Shown here piece by piece: positions 33,584-41,488 of a stretch of DNA of 64,000 bases. The position numbers were made by a program, and so were the translations under genes. Under the pieces are notes generated by a model that had not been told where the DNA came from, did no database searches, and was given only the letters and a program-made list of their open reading frames with translations. Position 1 is the first letter of the stretch. Every line of letters begins with the position of its first letter. Source of the DNA: Candidatus Schekmanbacteria bacterium (GTDB lineage Bacteria > CSSED10-310 > JACPHN01); contig JACPHN010000192.1 of assembly GCA_016188575.1 (NCBI GenBank), forward strand, positions 1 to 64,000. The letters are read 5' to 3'.

Positions 33584-34995
33584 CACGCCTTCCGCATGCC
33601 GCCGGTCATCGGCCCGCCCGCGCCGCCCGGTGCGCCGAAAAAGACCGTCGGATTTCCCGCCGCAGCCGTCAAGCGGCAACCCTGAAGCAGTCCGAGTGAT
33701 TCCATCCACGTCGCGAATTCGGGCGCCGGACGCAGCTCAAGCAACTGCCGGATCGTCGCCGTGTCGTGAAAGCTCGTCGACTGATAGCTCAGCATCGTGT
33801 CGTCCGCCTGAGCCAGCCCCATGACGTAGTTGACGCCGGCGGAGGCCAGCAGCACGAGCAGATTGTCCATCACGTTCTGGTCGGCATCCGCGTGGTTGGT
33901 GTAGCACGCGTCGGCGCCCATCGGCACTCCCGACAGTTTGCCCATGAAGTGATCCTCGAGGCCCGCCCGCACGATCTGCGCGCCATCGTAGAGATACTCG
34001 GGGCCGATGAAGCCGACCACGGTGTTGACCAGGAGCGGCGCGTAACGCCTCGCCAGGCCATAGCAGCGCGCCTCTAACGTCACCTGGTCCGCCCCGTGGT
34101 GCGCGTTCGCGGACAGCTCCGAGCCCTCTCCCGTCTCGAAATACATCACGTTCGGGCCGGCCGCCAGGCAGCGATGGCGCGCCAGATCCCACGCCTCGTC
34201 GAGCATCGCGACGGTGATGCCGAACTCCTTGTTGCCGGCCTCCGTCCCGGCCAGGCTCTGAAAGACGAGCCCCGCCGGCGCCCCTCGCAAAATCGCCTCC
34301 ATCTGCGTCCGCACATGACCGAGAACGCAGTTTTGCGTGGGAATCCGCCAGCGCGTGATGACTTCCTGGGTCAGGTGCAGCAGGCGACCGATGTTTTCCG
34401 GGGTGTCGATCACGGGATTGATGCCGATGACCGCGTCTCCGCACCCGTAGGCGAGGCCCTCGTAGATTTGTGCCAGAATGCTCGCATCGTTGTCGCGCGG
34501 GTCGTTCGGCTGCAGCCGACAGCCGAAAGTCCCGGGCAGCCCCACGGTCGAGTTGGCCTTGGCTACCACCGGCATTTTTTTCGCCGCCCACACGAGGTCG
34601 AGATTGGTCATGAGCTTGGCGACCGCCGCGACCATCTCCGAGGTCAGCCCCTGGCGCAGCCGCTCGAGGTCCTGCGGTCTTGTCGCGTCACTGAGGAGGT
34701 ATTCCCGGAGCTCACCGACCGTCCAGCTCTTGATGCTGCCGTACACGGTGGAATTGACGGCATCCTGAATGACGCGCGTCACCTCATCAATTTCATAGGG
34801 AACGACCGGGTGCTCGCGCAGGTCGGAAAGCGTCAGGTTGGCCAGCACCCACCGCGCCGCGACGCGTTCTTGCGCGTTTTCCGCGGCGAGCCCCGCGAGC
34901 ACGTCGCCCGAGCGCGGCTCGTTGGCCTTGGCCAACACCGCAGTGATGTCCTGGAACGCGTAGCCCTTACCGAAAAGCGATGTCTGTAGTTTCAT
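33583..34995 (-). CDS. eutB: Ethanolamine ammonia-lyase large subunit
   Basis: A 470-residue EutB, the usual length is about 450-470. It starts MKLQTSLFGKGYAFQDITAV. The substrate- and radical-handling barrel includes TVGLPGTFGCRLQPNDPRD, VIGINPVIDTPENIGRLLHL, QSLAGTEAGNKEFGITVAML, NVMYFETGEGSELSANAHHG, FIGPEYLYDGAQIVRAGLED and the cobalamin-proximal MGADACYTNHADADQNVMDN. It catalyses the radical deamination of ethanolamine with EutC and adenosylcobalamin. ATG 34995 lies 29 bases inside the end of eutA; an upstream in-frame extension is an overlap artefact. Confidence 0.96.
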   Translation of the reverse strand: MKLQTSLFGKGYAFQDITAVLAKANEPRSGDVLAGLAAENAQERVAARWVLANLTLSDLREHPVVPYEIDEVTRVIQDAVNSTVYGSIKSWTVGELREYLLSDATRPQDLERLRQGLTSEMVAAVAKLMTNLDLVWAAKKMPVVAKANSTVGLPGTFGCRLQPNDPRDNDASILAQIYEGLAYGCGDAVIGINPVIDTPENIGRLLHLTQEVITRWRIPTQNCVLGHVRTQMEAILRGAPAGLVFQSLAGTEAGNKEFGITVAMLDEAWDLARHRCLAAGPNVMYFETGEGSELSANAHHGADQVTLEARCYGLARRYAPLLVNTVVGFIGPEYLYDGAQIVRAGLEDHFMGKLSGVPMGADACYTNHADADQNVMDNLLVLLASAGVNYVMGLAQADDTMLSYQSTSFHDTATIRQLLELRPAPEFATWMESLGLLQGCRLTAAAGNPTVFFGAPGGAGGPMTGGMRKA

Positions 34996-36445
34996 GAGCG
35001 GGGAAAGCGAGTGATTTGACGGTGAGGGGGAGCAGCTCGCCGCCGAGCAAGCTCTGGCCGATGTCGACGAAATCGCCATCTTTTACATCGACTTCGTCGA
35101 TCACGGCAAGCGCGCGCCCCGCAAGGGCGGGAGCGAGGAGCATGCCGAGCGCCTTGCCGACGTCGTGATAGCACAGGATGAGCAAGGGAAGCGGCGTCGC
35201 TCCGAGGTTGCTGCAGAAGCGAGCCAGAGCCGCGGCCACGTGTGCGATCACCGCATACGTCCGCGGCATTTCGCGCGGCATGAAGAGCGCGTGCAGATCC
35301 CGGCCAAGATCGAGATCCGCGAGGCGAGCGCTGGCGCGGATCGGCAGCTCGAGGTCGGGCGCGGTGGTGCTCCAGTCGACGCGCGGGCACAAGACCGGCA
35401 CGTTGCGGAGCGGCAGCGCCTGGCGTGGCATCCAGATCGTGTTGCCGCTGAGCCGCAGCGCATGCGCCCCGACGCCGATAACCGTCGCGCGCAGCGCGTG
35501 CGCTGGTCGCAGCACGCGGGCGGCGCGGAACCATGGATGGATCCGCAACGCCGCCGCGAACAGCGGGCCGATATCGCCGAATGCAAAGGGATTGCCGCCA
35601 GTCAGCTCGGGCTCGTGGAAGCAGGCGCCCACGCCGCCCGACAGGAAAATCGGCGCGTCCGGCGGCAGTGGCTCGCGCAGTGGCGCGGTGAGCATGAGCT
35701 TGCGGGCCAGCGCCGACAACGCGCCGCCGCGCAGGCACTGGGCGAGCAGCTCCGCCATGGTCGCGGCGACGCGCTGCAGATCGCCGCCGGTCAACGCGGC
35801 GGCGGGCGGCAGCGGCTCGCCGACGGTCCCGAGGCCGTCCCGAACGAGCATGCGCGCCGGCTCACACAAGCGCTGCACGGCGCCTTGCGTATCCGTCTGG
35901 ATGAGTCGGCCGCCGACGTTGAGGCAGACGGAGTCGTACGCTGCTCCACTGCGAAAGACCGCGATGTTGGCGGTCCCTCCGCCGATGTCCACGTTGACCG
36001 CCGTCGTGAAGTGCCGCTCCGAGTAGGCTGCGCATCCCGACCCGCGACCCGCGAGGATGCCTTCGAGGTGCGGGCCGGCTGTCGCCACGACGAAATCGCC
36101 GAGCTCCGCGGACAGCCGCAGGAGCGCCTCGCGCGCGTTCCGTGCCTTCCAGCTCTCCCCGGTAATAATGACCGCGCCGGTTTCGACTGCGGCGGGAGCG
36201 AACCCGGCGCGCTCGTACTCGCGACCGATGAAGTCGCGCAGCCTCGCCACGTCGATGCTCCCGTCGGGCAGCACCGGGGTAAGGTAGACGGGGCTCGCGT
36301 AGAGGATGGTGCGCGCGACGAACGCGTAGCGGGATACCTGATGAGCCGGCGCCGTGTTGCCCAGAGCGAGCCGCGAGAAGACGACCTTGGTCGTCGTGGT
36401 CCCGATGTCGATCCCGACGCTGACTATGGTGGCTTCGGAGGTCAT
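34967..36445 (-). CDS. eutA: Ethanolamine ammonia-lyase reactivating factor
   Basis: A 492-residue ASKHA-fold ATPase matching EutA. The first phosphate loop is VSVGIDIGTTTTKVVFSRL. AVNVDIGGGTANIAVFRSGA is the second, and DAPIFLSGGVGACF with FAFGDIGPLFAAALR follow in order. It exchanges damaged cobalamin in EutBC for fresh cofactor at the expense of ATP. The first gene of the eutABCLS operon; ATG 36445 is preceded by GCGGAAACC. I looked for a cobalamin riboswitch box upstream and did not find one. Confidence 0.94.
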   Translation of the reverse strand: MTSEATIVSVGIDIGTTTTKVVFSRLALGNTAPAHQVSRYAFVARTILYASPVYLTPVLPDGSIDVARLRDFIGREYERAGFAPAAVETGAVIITGESWKARNAREALLRLSAELGDFVVATAGPHLEGILAGRGSGCAAYSERHFTTAVNVDIGGGTANIAVFRSGAAYDSVCLNVGGRLIQTDTQGAVQRLCEPARMLVRDGLGTVGEPLPPAAALTGGDLQRVAATMAELLAQCLRGGALSALARKLMLTAPLREPLPPDAPIFLSGGVGACFHEPELTGGNPFAFGDIGPLFAAALRIHPWFRAARVLRPAHALRATVIGVGAHALRLSGNTIWMPRQALPLRNVPVLCPRVDWSTTAPDLELPIRASARLADLDLGRDLHALFMPREMPRTYAVIAHVAAALARFCSNLGATPLPLLILCYHDVGKALGMLLAPALAGRALAVIDEVDVKDGDFVDIGQSLLGGELLPLTVKSLAFPAHETTDIAFR

Positions 36446-36666
36446 GATTCGGTTTCCGCGCAAAGGCCGGATTTTCGCGCCGCGCGGCGGCCCGTGCAAG
36501 GGGGGCACCGCTCTTGAGAGATTGGGGAGAGGCCTCGGCCGCTCGGCTCTCGACCGGAACGTGAGAAAGCTACCACATGTTCGTCGCGCACGGAACCCGC
36601 CGGCCGCCCATCTCCTTGCGTCGCACCGACGGTTGGGCCTAGCCCTGCCCATTACCCGGATATGCT

Positions 36667-36685
36667 GCCGAGCCAATGACTCGGC
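36667..36685. repeat. Short hairpin upstream of eutA
   Basis: GCCGAGCCAATGACTCGGC: six-base perfect arms with a seven-base loop. No T-run follows on either strand, so a terminator role is not supported; it might be an operator. Confidence 0.5.
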
Positions 36686-36843
36686 GACTGAGTGGGCAAC
36701 GAGGAGGAAACCAGAAACCGGATCGCCGACTCCTTATGTTGGTATATGCCAGCGGCGGGTGTAGTGATGTATGGAACGAACGCGTTGCCGCGCCCGATTC
36801 GGTTGTTCCGCGGCACTGCCTCCGGGAGTGCGATGCGAATTGC

Positions 36844-36993
36844 TCATCCATTCGTCAGCCGGTCCGAAACCCCGCCCTTCAGGGCGGAATCGCCGCGGAA
36901 CCGAGCGCAGCGAGGTCTAGGGCGGCGCCCGCCGCCGCAGGCGGTGGGAGGGTTCCCGCACCCCGGCCTAAAGGCCGGCATCCATATTGGTCG
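36844..36993. repeat. Dispersed small repeat, copy 2
   Basis: The left about 57 bases match 6182-6240 almost exactly, and the right hairpin GGCCTAAAGGCCGGC also matches. Between them is the module GAACCGAGCGCAGCGAGGTC onward, shared with the solo right end at 31460-31520, which ties this repeat to the TnpB-type elements. Confidence 0.75.
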
Positions 36994-37299
36994 AAGAGCG
37001 CGGCAGCGTGAACCGGTCACGACATCTCGGTCGTGATGCCGACCGAGGTGTGCGTAGGCAAGAGGTGCGCCATTTCCCATATTCCGCGTGGCACAATGAC
37101 GCGGAGGGGACAAGAAACGGCGCCCCGTGGCGTAGGCCTCGTCGGTTCGATCGCACCGGCACGCCCGCGGCATGAATCGCTTCATCCACGGAACACGAGG
37201 CTCCGGGACGGTACCAACCTTGGGAAAGGCCTCCAAGGACACCGGGCCGCCTGGCGTTTCCACAACTCTCGCCGCCGGCGTCACGTCTCCGGATACCTC

Positions 37300-37625
37300 G
37301 TCGAAACTCCCCGCTTCGGAGCACATAGCCGGCAGATAAGTACCCAAGCGTCGTATACGCCTCCCAGATTCGCTCGTGCCCCGGAGGCGGATCGCGCGTC
37401 CGATCCAGATAGCCGGCCAGGAGTGCCATCAGGCGCACCGCGTCCCCGAGTCGGTTCGGAGCTCGCAGCCCTCGCTCCTTCGCGTAGGCTTCGAGGACCG
37501 CGATCTCCAGGTCCGTAAACATCACATCCGCCGGCAGCTCGGGTGTTTCGCGGCCCAGCAGCTCATCAGCATGATGCGCCATGCGATCACCAGGTTGATC
37601 GCGATCGCTCGCTTCAGCAGCACCG
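37300..37625 (-). pseudogene. IS4-family transposase C-terminal remnant
   Basis: The minus strand reads LLKRAIAINLVIAWRIMLM in one frame. After a one-base shift near 37562 it reads ELLGRETPELPADVMFTDLE, AVLEAYAKERGLRAPNRLGD, AVRLMALLAGYLDRTRDPPP and GHERIWEAYTTLGYLSAGYV. This is the conserved tail of IS4-type DDE transposases. The catalytic core is absent and the frame is broken. It abuts the ctaB fragment head to head. Confidence 0.75.
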
Positions 37626-37639
37626 TCATCGTGCACGGA

Positions 37640-37897
37640 GCCGACGTGGCGATCCGGCAGGCGTACCTCGCGACGGTCCTGCTCGTCGGCACGAGCCTCG
37701 CGTTCTTCCTGCTCGGAATGGCAGGCAAGCTCTACCTCGTCACTGCGACAGGGCTCGGGCTCTGGCTCCTCCTCGAGGCACTCCCGGCGCGGGACATGCG
37801 GGAGGAGCAAGGGGCGCACAGGCTGTTCCGCGGCTCGCTCGTCTACCTCCCCGCCCTGTCGCTCGCGCTGATGCTCGACGCCGCCCTCGGGTTCTGA
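37640..37897 (+). pseudogene. ctaB: C-terminal fragment of protoheme IX farnesyltransferase
   Basis: About 85 codons resemble the end of CtaB/CyoE: DVAIRQAYLATVLLVGTSLA, FFLLGMAGKLYLVTATGLGL, LFRGSLVYLPALSLALMLDA. Three membrane helices are visible. The prenyltransferase aspartate motifs are missing because everything upstream is antisense to the IS4 remnant. An open frame extends into the transposon but cannot restore function. CtaB makes heme O from heme B. Confidence 0.6.
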
Positions 37898-38345
37898 CGC
37901 CGCCCGGCTCCGTGCGAGAAGCTCAGGACACACACCTTCACGTGCGCCTCGATCCGCCGCGCCCGGTAGCGATGAACCGGTGCGATCTCGCCTCGTCAAG
38001 CGCAGGATGACGTTCCACTTTCTGTTCCTGTTCTCTGCTCGGTCCCTCTGCTTCGACGTTCCCGATCTCCTTCCGCAGTCGAGATCCAAGCTCCACGATC
38101 CGCACTCCGAGTCCGCTCCGAGGATCTCGCACTCTGAACGCGCGATCGGGGATGCGGATCGCGATAGGAGATGAGGGTCGCGGCGGGAGAATCGGCACGT
38201 CGAGTCCGTTGCACAAGGCCCCCTTTCGAGCTCGTTCTGACACGTGCTACATCACTATTGCGTTTCGAGAGCTCACTGATCGTACCGCGAGCGTGCCCTC
38301 CCCCTGAAGGTGAGGCCTTCGGCGGCAGCGGCGCCGGACGGAGGG
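37898..38345. other. Intergenic, nothing recognised
   Basis: About 450 bases between the ctaB fragment and the DUF2846 gene pair. It is less GC-biased at codon positions than flanking genes, has short open frames only, and shows no domain or hairpin of note. Confidence 0.4.
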
Positions 38346-39026
38346 CTAGTCGCGATCGACCAGCCGCAACCGCTGGACCTCCGACGTCCCCTGGAGCCCG
38401 CACACCGGGTAGAAGGTCCCGTCGGCGTCGAGTCGCAGGAAGTAGTCAGCTCCGGGGCTCAGCTCGAGATCGAGCCCCGCGCGCTCGGAAAGGAAGCGGT
38501 GAGGCCCGCCATTGAGCTCCGTGCGGAAGAACCGGCCGTCGTCTATCTTGGCGACTGTCTGACCATCGACGAGGACCTTGCGCGCCCCCCACGCTACCTT
38601 TGCATCCGACGAACCAGTACCGGCCTCAGGCTGCGGGTAGTAGATGGTCACGCTGGCCTTGGGCGTTTCCCGCGGCGCCGGCAACGAATCGCCGGGGAGG
38701 TTCGCAGGCCACGTCACCTGTTCTGCAGGGACCAATCTCTGATCTTGCAGCCCCGCAGCGTACTTCAGCTTCTGCGTCTCGGCCATGCACTGGATCGGCG
38801 ACACGCCGTACATGCGGCAGTGTCCCTTGATGGCACCGCTGAGCATCTCCACCGTCACGCAGTGAAACCCCTCCGGCGCGATAGAGAGGTCGAAGGCCTC
38901 CTTCTCCTGATCGGCCTGGAGGCGGTGTCGGCCCGCGGGCAGCTTGAGCTGCGCGTACGTTCCCCTCTCGAGGTCCCCGATCTTGACTCCGTCTGCGGCG
39001 ATGCTAGGTCTCAGGAGTGCAGCCAT
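38346..39026 (-). CDS. DUF2846-like protein, second part of a probably split gene
   Basis: A 226-residue product with two DUF2846-like units. The first opens abruptly: ALLRPSIAADGVKIGDLERG, TYAQLKLPAGRHRL. The second is complete: ASVTIYYPQPEAGTGSSDAK, KVLVDGQTVAKIDDGRFF, NGGPHRFLSE. The first unit lacks its usual opening strand, which is found at the very end of the preceding gene in another frame (GDGTLTVSGRPPK). It has no signal peptide of its own. The ATG overlaps the previous stop by 16 bases, so translation could also be by coupling. Function of the family is unknown. Confidence 0.6.
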   Translation of the reverse strand: MAALLRPSIAADGVKIGDLERGTYAQLKLPAGRHRLQADQEKEAFDLSIAPEGFHCVTVEMLSGAIKGHCRMYGVSPIQCMAETQKLKYAAGLQDQRLVPAEQVTWPANLPGDSLPAPRETPKASVTIYYPQPEAGTGSSDAKVAWGARKVLVDGQTVAKIDDGRFFRTELNGGPHRFLSERAGLDLELSPGADYFLRLDADGTFYPVCGLQGTSEVQRLRLVDRD

Positions 39027-39541
39027 TTCGGCGGCCGGCCGGAAACCGTCAGGGTGCCATCGCCGGCACCGGGCTCGGGAACCGCGGGCGGTACTTCCGC
39101 CAGATGGACCGACGTGGCCTCCTCGATGTCGCGCACTTCCTCGAGACGAGCGTACGCGCCCTCCGTCGAGCCCGTCTCCTCACAGACGGCCGTGAGGCGC
39201 TTCGAGGCGCTCATGACAGTATATCTAAGGGCGACCGACAGGTCGTACGTACGACCTCCCTCCAGATCGAGAGTGAACGACACGTCCATCCTCTCCGATC
39301 GGAAGTGGTGCTTCCCTGGCGATACCGCGAGCCGGACGAATGTGTCCTTCTTCAGCTTCACGATCTCCTTGGAATCGATGAAGACCGGCGCCTTCGTGAA
39401 GCCGAATCCTCCCAGTGTGTCGAACGGGAGCCGGTAGTAGATGAGCACCGTGGCAGTTTCCTGCGCCCGAGCCGCTTCGATGGAAGCAGTAGTGAGGAGG
39501 GTCGTTGCCACGAGGAATCCGACCGTGGACAGCCGCATCAT
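39011..39541 (-). CDS. DUF2846-like exported protein, first part of a probably split gene
   Basis: A 176-residue product. It has a signal peptide (MMRLSTVGFLVATTLLTTASIEAARA) and one DUF2846-like unit (ATVLIYYRLPFDTLGGFGFT, APVFIDSKEIVKLKKDTFVR, LAVSPGKHHF). It ends TLTVSGRPPKWLHS. Adding a single A in the AAATGG at its end would fuse it to the next frame as a continuous three-unit protein. An in-frame start further upstream gives no signal peptide and was not used. The ribosome site is weak. Confidence 0.6.
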   Translation of the reverse strand: MMRLSTVGFLVATTLLTTASIEAARAQETATVLIYYRLPFDTLGGFGFTKAPVFIDSKEIVKLKKDTFVRLAVSPGKHHFRSERMDVSFTLDLEGGRTYDLSVALRYTVMSASKRLTAVCEETGSTEGAYARLEEVRDIEEATSVHLAEVPPAVPEPGAGDGTLTVSGRPPKWLHS

Positions 39542-39711
39542 GGGTGGTGTCGCCGGGTTTGATGGTGTCGTTCGCTTCGCCACTTGGGTCTGCGCTACCG
39601 GCATTCGAACGCTGATCGACGGGAGTGTCAACTCTCGGTTCCCGACCTCGGGAACGACCCTCGCTTCGCGAGACGGGGGCGAGGCGCAGCCCCATCGACA
39701 GCGGGTCTACT

Positions 39712-39795
39712 CGATACGGCGGACGGACAGGCGCGCCCACGGTCCCCGGGCATAGCGCCAGGCGAGGGCCGCCCCGAGCGCCGGCAAGCCCCACC
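39712..39795 (-). pseudogene. Fragment A of a small membrane-protein gene
   Basis: The minus strand encodes LPALGAALAWRYARGPWARLSVRRIE followed by a stop. The last 15 residues match the end of the fragment at 40692-40889 (GWRYARGPWARLSDRDTT). The N-terminal part has no coding match. It is one of two decayed copies on either side of the toxin-antitoxin module. Confidence 0.55.
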
Positions 39796-39825
39796 TCCCA
39801 GGAAGCGACGCCATTCCGGTGATAC

Positions 39826-39855
39826 TTGACCTGATCTCAAGACCAGGTCTATGAT
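39826..39855 (+). promoter_or_regulatory. Promoter and operator of the phd-vapC operon
   Basis: TTGACC (39826-39831), an 18-base spacer and TATGAT (39850-39855) fit a sigma-70 promoter. Within it GACCTG and CAGGTC form an inverted repeat (39828-39849), a plausible autoregulatory operator. The ATG lies only seven bases after the -10 box, so the mRNA is probably leaderless. Confidence 0.6.
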
Positions 39856-39862
39856 GCAGGCC

Positions 39863-40096
39863 ATGCGAGACATTCCGATTTCCGAGTTCAAGGCCAAGTG
39901 CATCGCGCTGATCAGGGAAACCCAGAAAACCGGTGAGGCTCTGACGATCACCCACCGCGGGAGACCTGTAGCCCGGATCGAGCCGGTAGGTACGCCGGCA
40001 CGCCCGCGTCGCCTCGGCGAGTTGCGCGAGCTCGGCGTGATCCATGGGGACATCGTGCACATGGACTCCACGGAGGAGTGGGAGATGGAGCGCTAG
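39863..40096 (+). CDS. Phd/YefM-family antitoxin
   Basis: A 77-residue antitoxin. MRDIPISEFKAKCIALIRET followed by LTITHRGRPVARIEPV is the Phd/YefM DNA-binding half, and the acidic tail HGDIVHMDSTEEWEMER should wrap the toxin. It normally neutralises the PIN toxin and represses its own operon. Earlier ATGs at 39851 and 39854 fall inside the -10 box, so 39863 is the likely start. vapC starts six bases after the stop. Confidence 0.88.
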   Translation: MRDIPISEFKAKCIALIRETQKTGEALTITHRGRPVARIEPVGTPARPRRLGELRELGVIHGDIVHMDSTEEWEMER

Positions 40097-40102
40097 GCGG
40101 TC

Positions 40103-40501
40103 GTGTGGCTCCTCGACACGCACGTATGGCTCTGGTCCCAACTGGAACCCGAACGGCTCGGCGAAGGCACACGAGCGCTGTTGATGGACCAGTCCCAGCC
40201 GCTGGTCGTCGCCACGATCTCCACCCTGGAGATCGCCCGATTGGTGGCTCGGGGGCAGGTCACGCTGCGGGTGCCGGTTGGTGAGTGGGTCAGACGGTCC
40301 ACGGAGCTCCTTGCCTTGCGCACCCTGGAGCTATCGCATGAGGTGGCAATCGAGGCATACGCACTCCTCGATGCGTTCCATCGGGATCCAGCCGATCGGA
40401 TCCTGGTCGCCACTTCCCGTATCCACGGACTGACGCTAGTGACGGCAGACGAGCGCATCCTGGCCTACCCGCACGTGACCAGCCGGGATTCTCGGACCTA
40501 G
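40103..40501 (+). CDS. PIN-domain toxin, VapC family
   Basis: A 132-residue PIN ribonuclease. The acidic residues expected at the active site are visible: D5 in WLLDTHVWLW, E43 in ISTLEIARL, D95/D98 in HRDPADRILVAT, and D112 in LVTADERIL. Such toxins cut specific RNAs, often initiator tRNA, when the antitoxin is lost. GTG 40103 is used; no good ribosome site is seen, consistent with coupling to the antitoxin six bases upstream. Pairing with Phd rather than VapB is common in this group. Confidence 0.88.
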   Translation: MWLLDTHVWLWSQLEPERLGEGTRALLMDQSQPLVVATISTLEIARLVARGQVTLRVPVGEWVRRSTELLALRTLELSHEVAIEAYALLDAFHRDPADRILVATSRIHGLTLVTADERILAYPHVTSRDSRT

Positions 40502-40691
40502 CCTGCCGGCACCAGGCGCGGCCGATCCCGTAGCGCGCCATCCCGAGCTACGGCACGAGATCCCGAGACACCCGACCTACCGCCCGAACCCCTGGTGCGG
40601 GTCGATCGTCACCACCGCCTCGAACACGACCGGGGCACCCGTTGCGCGAAGCAATGCAAGGAGTGCTGGCTCGTTCGTCTCCCCGAGGCTA

Positions 40692-40889
40692 CGTCGTGTC
40701 TCGGTCGGAGAGGCGGGCCCACGGGCCCCGGGCGTAGCGCCAGCCAAGGATCGCCCCGAGCGCCCAGATGAAGATGAGGCCGTCCGCCCAGGCAACGTAG
40801 AGACCGGGGAGCCCGAGCACCGTCCCGGTCCGCGGATCGAGAAGCAGGAAAAGCGCTGCGATCGGGAGCACGAGCAGGAGGCCGGTCTA
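40692..40889 (-). pseudogene. Fragment B of a small membrane-protein gene (symporter-accessory-like)
   Basis: About 60 codons: LLLVLPIAALFLLLDPRTGT, VLGLPGLYVAWADGLIFIWA, LGAILGWRYARGPWARLSDR. Two membrane helices linked by DPRTGTVLGLPGLY resemble the short subunit often encoded beside sodium:solute symporters. An in-frame TAG lies just upstream, at the junction with IS66-like sequence, so the N-terminus is lost. The end repeats fragment A at 39712-39795. Confidence 0.55.
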
Positions 40890-40909
40890 TAGGAGGTTGG
40901 TGCCGTTGC

Positions 40910-41165
40910 TGAGGCGCTGGCCACGATGCTGGCCCTGCTCGCCCGGTACAGGCGCTCTTCGAGAAGATACTCGTCGTGCTGCTGCAGGGTCATGATGACC
41001 GAGAAGCCGCGTTCGACGAACCGGCATCCTTGCTCGCTGCGGGTGCCTTGGCAGAGCTTGCGAAAGATCACCAGGCCGCGCAGCGCCCGGTCGGCTTCGT
41101 TATTGGTGGACGCAATCCCCTCGTCCCCGAGGAAACGCAACAGATGCGGCTGGTTAGGGATTTCG
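40910..41165 (-). pseudogene. IS66-family transposase C-terminal remnant
   Basis: The minus strand reads HLLRFLGDEGIASTNNEADR, ALRGLVIFRKLCQGTRSEQG, CRFVERGFSVIMTLQQHDEY, matching the end of IS66 TnpC transposases (NNxAERxLR-type motif, KxxxGTRSExG). The N-terminal catalytic part is missing and the tail runs into unrelated sequence. Confidence 0.7.
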
Positions 41166-41488
41166 CAGGGGCACGACATACCCCCATGGATAGCACGATG
41201 AGCAAAGAGTCGCCCGTGTCATCGCGCCACCGTCAAGTATTCTCGCCCACAGACAATCCGAGGTGCGGGGGGAGGGAGGGTAAACACATACCTTGATAAG
41301 TCGGGTGTGGACCAATCGGGAGGAGCCGTGGGCGACGGTGAGATCGGCGTTGCGCGATGCGGGCCTGGAGATATGTTTCTGCGTGCACATCGCCGCAAGC
41401 GAGGCGACACGAGAGGCGAGCGCCTACGGTGGAAAACCTCCGTGAACCGACTCCGTGGCGTTCGCGCTGGGTCCGCGGCAGTATCCCT
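41166..41488. other. Intergenic, no gene recognised
   Basis: About 320 bases upstream of the IS66 remnant and downstream of the lipoprotein gene. Possibly more transposon debris; no domain, promoter or strong hairpin found. Confidence 0.4.

Larger units (their letters stand above)
36446..37299. other. Upstream region of eutA: hairpin, dispersed repeat, no gene
   Basis: About 850 bases without a supported gene. It should hold the eut promoter, but no strong -35/-10 pair stands out. It contains the hairpin at 36667-36685 and the repeat copy at 36844-36993. The 300 bases after the repeat lead into the IS4 remnant and show no recognisable product. Confidence 0.5.
39542..39862. other. Spacer with antitoxin promoter and a gene remnant
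   Basis: This spacer lies between the divergent DUF2846 gene and the phd antitoxin. It holds the promoter at 39826-39855 and the remnant at 39712-39795 listed separately. Nothing else is recognised. Confidence 0.5.

Noticed and set aside
36446-36850. Possible adenosylcobalamin riboswitch upstream of eutA
   Set aside because: No B12-box (GCCACTG-type core) or typical conserved stems are visible on the coding strand.
36994-37299. Minus-strand open frame upstream of the IS4 remnant that could extend its protein
   Set aside because: Its sequence does not resemble any transposase region and has no conserved motif; treated as non-coding.
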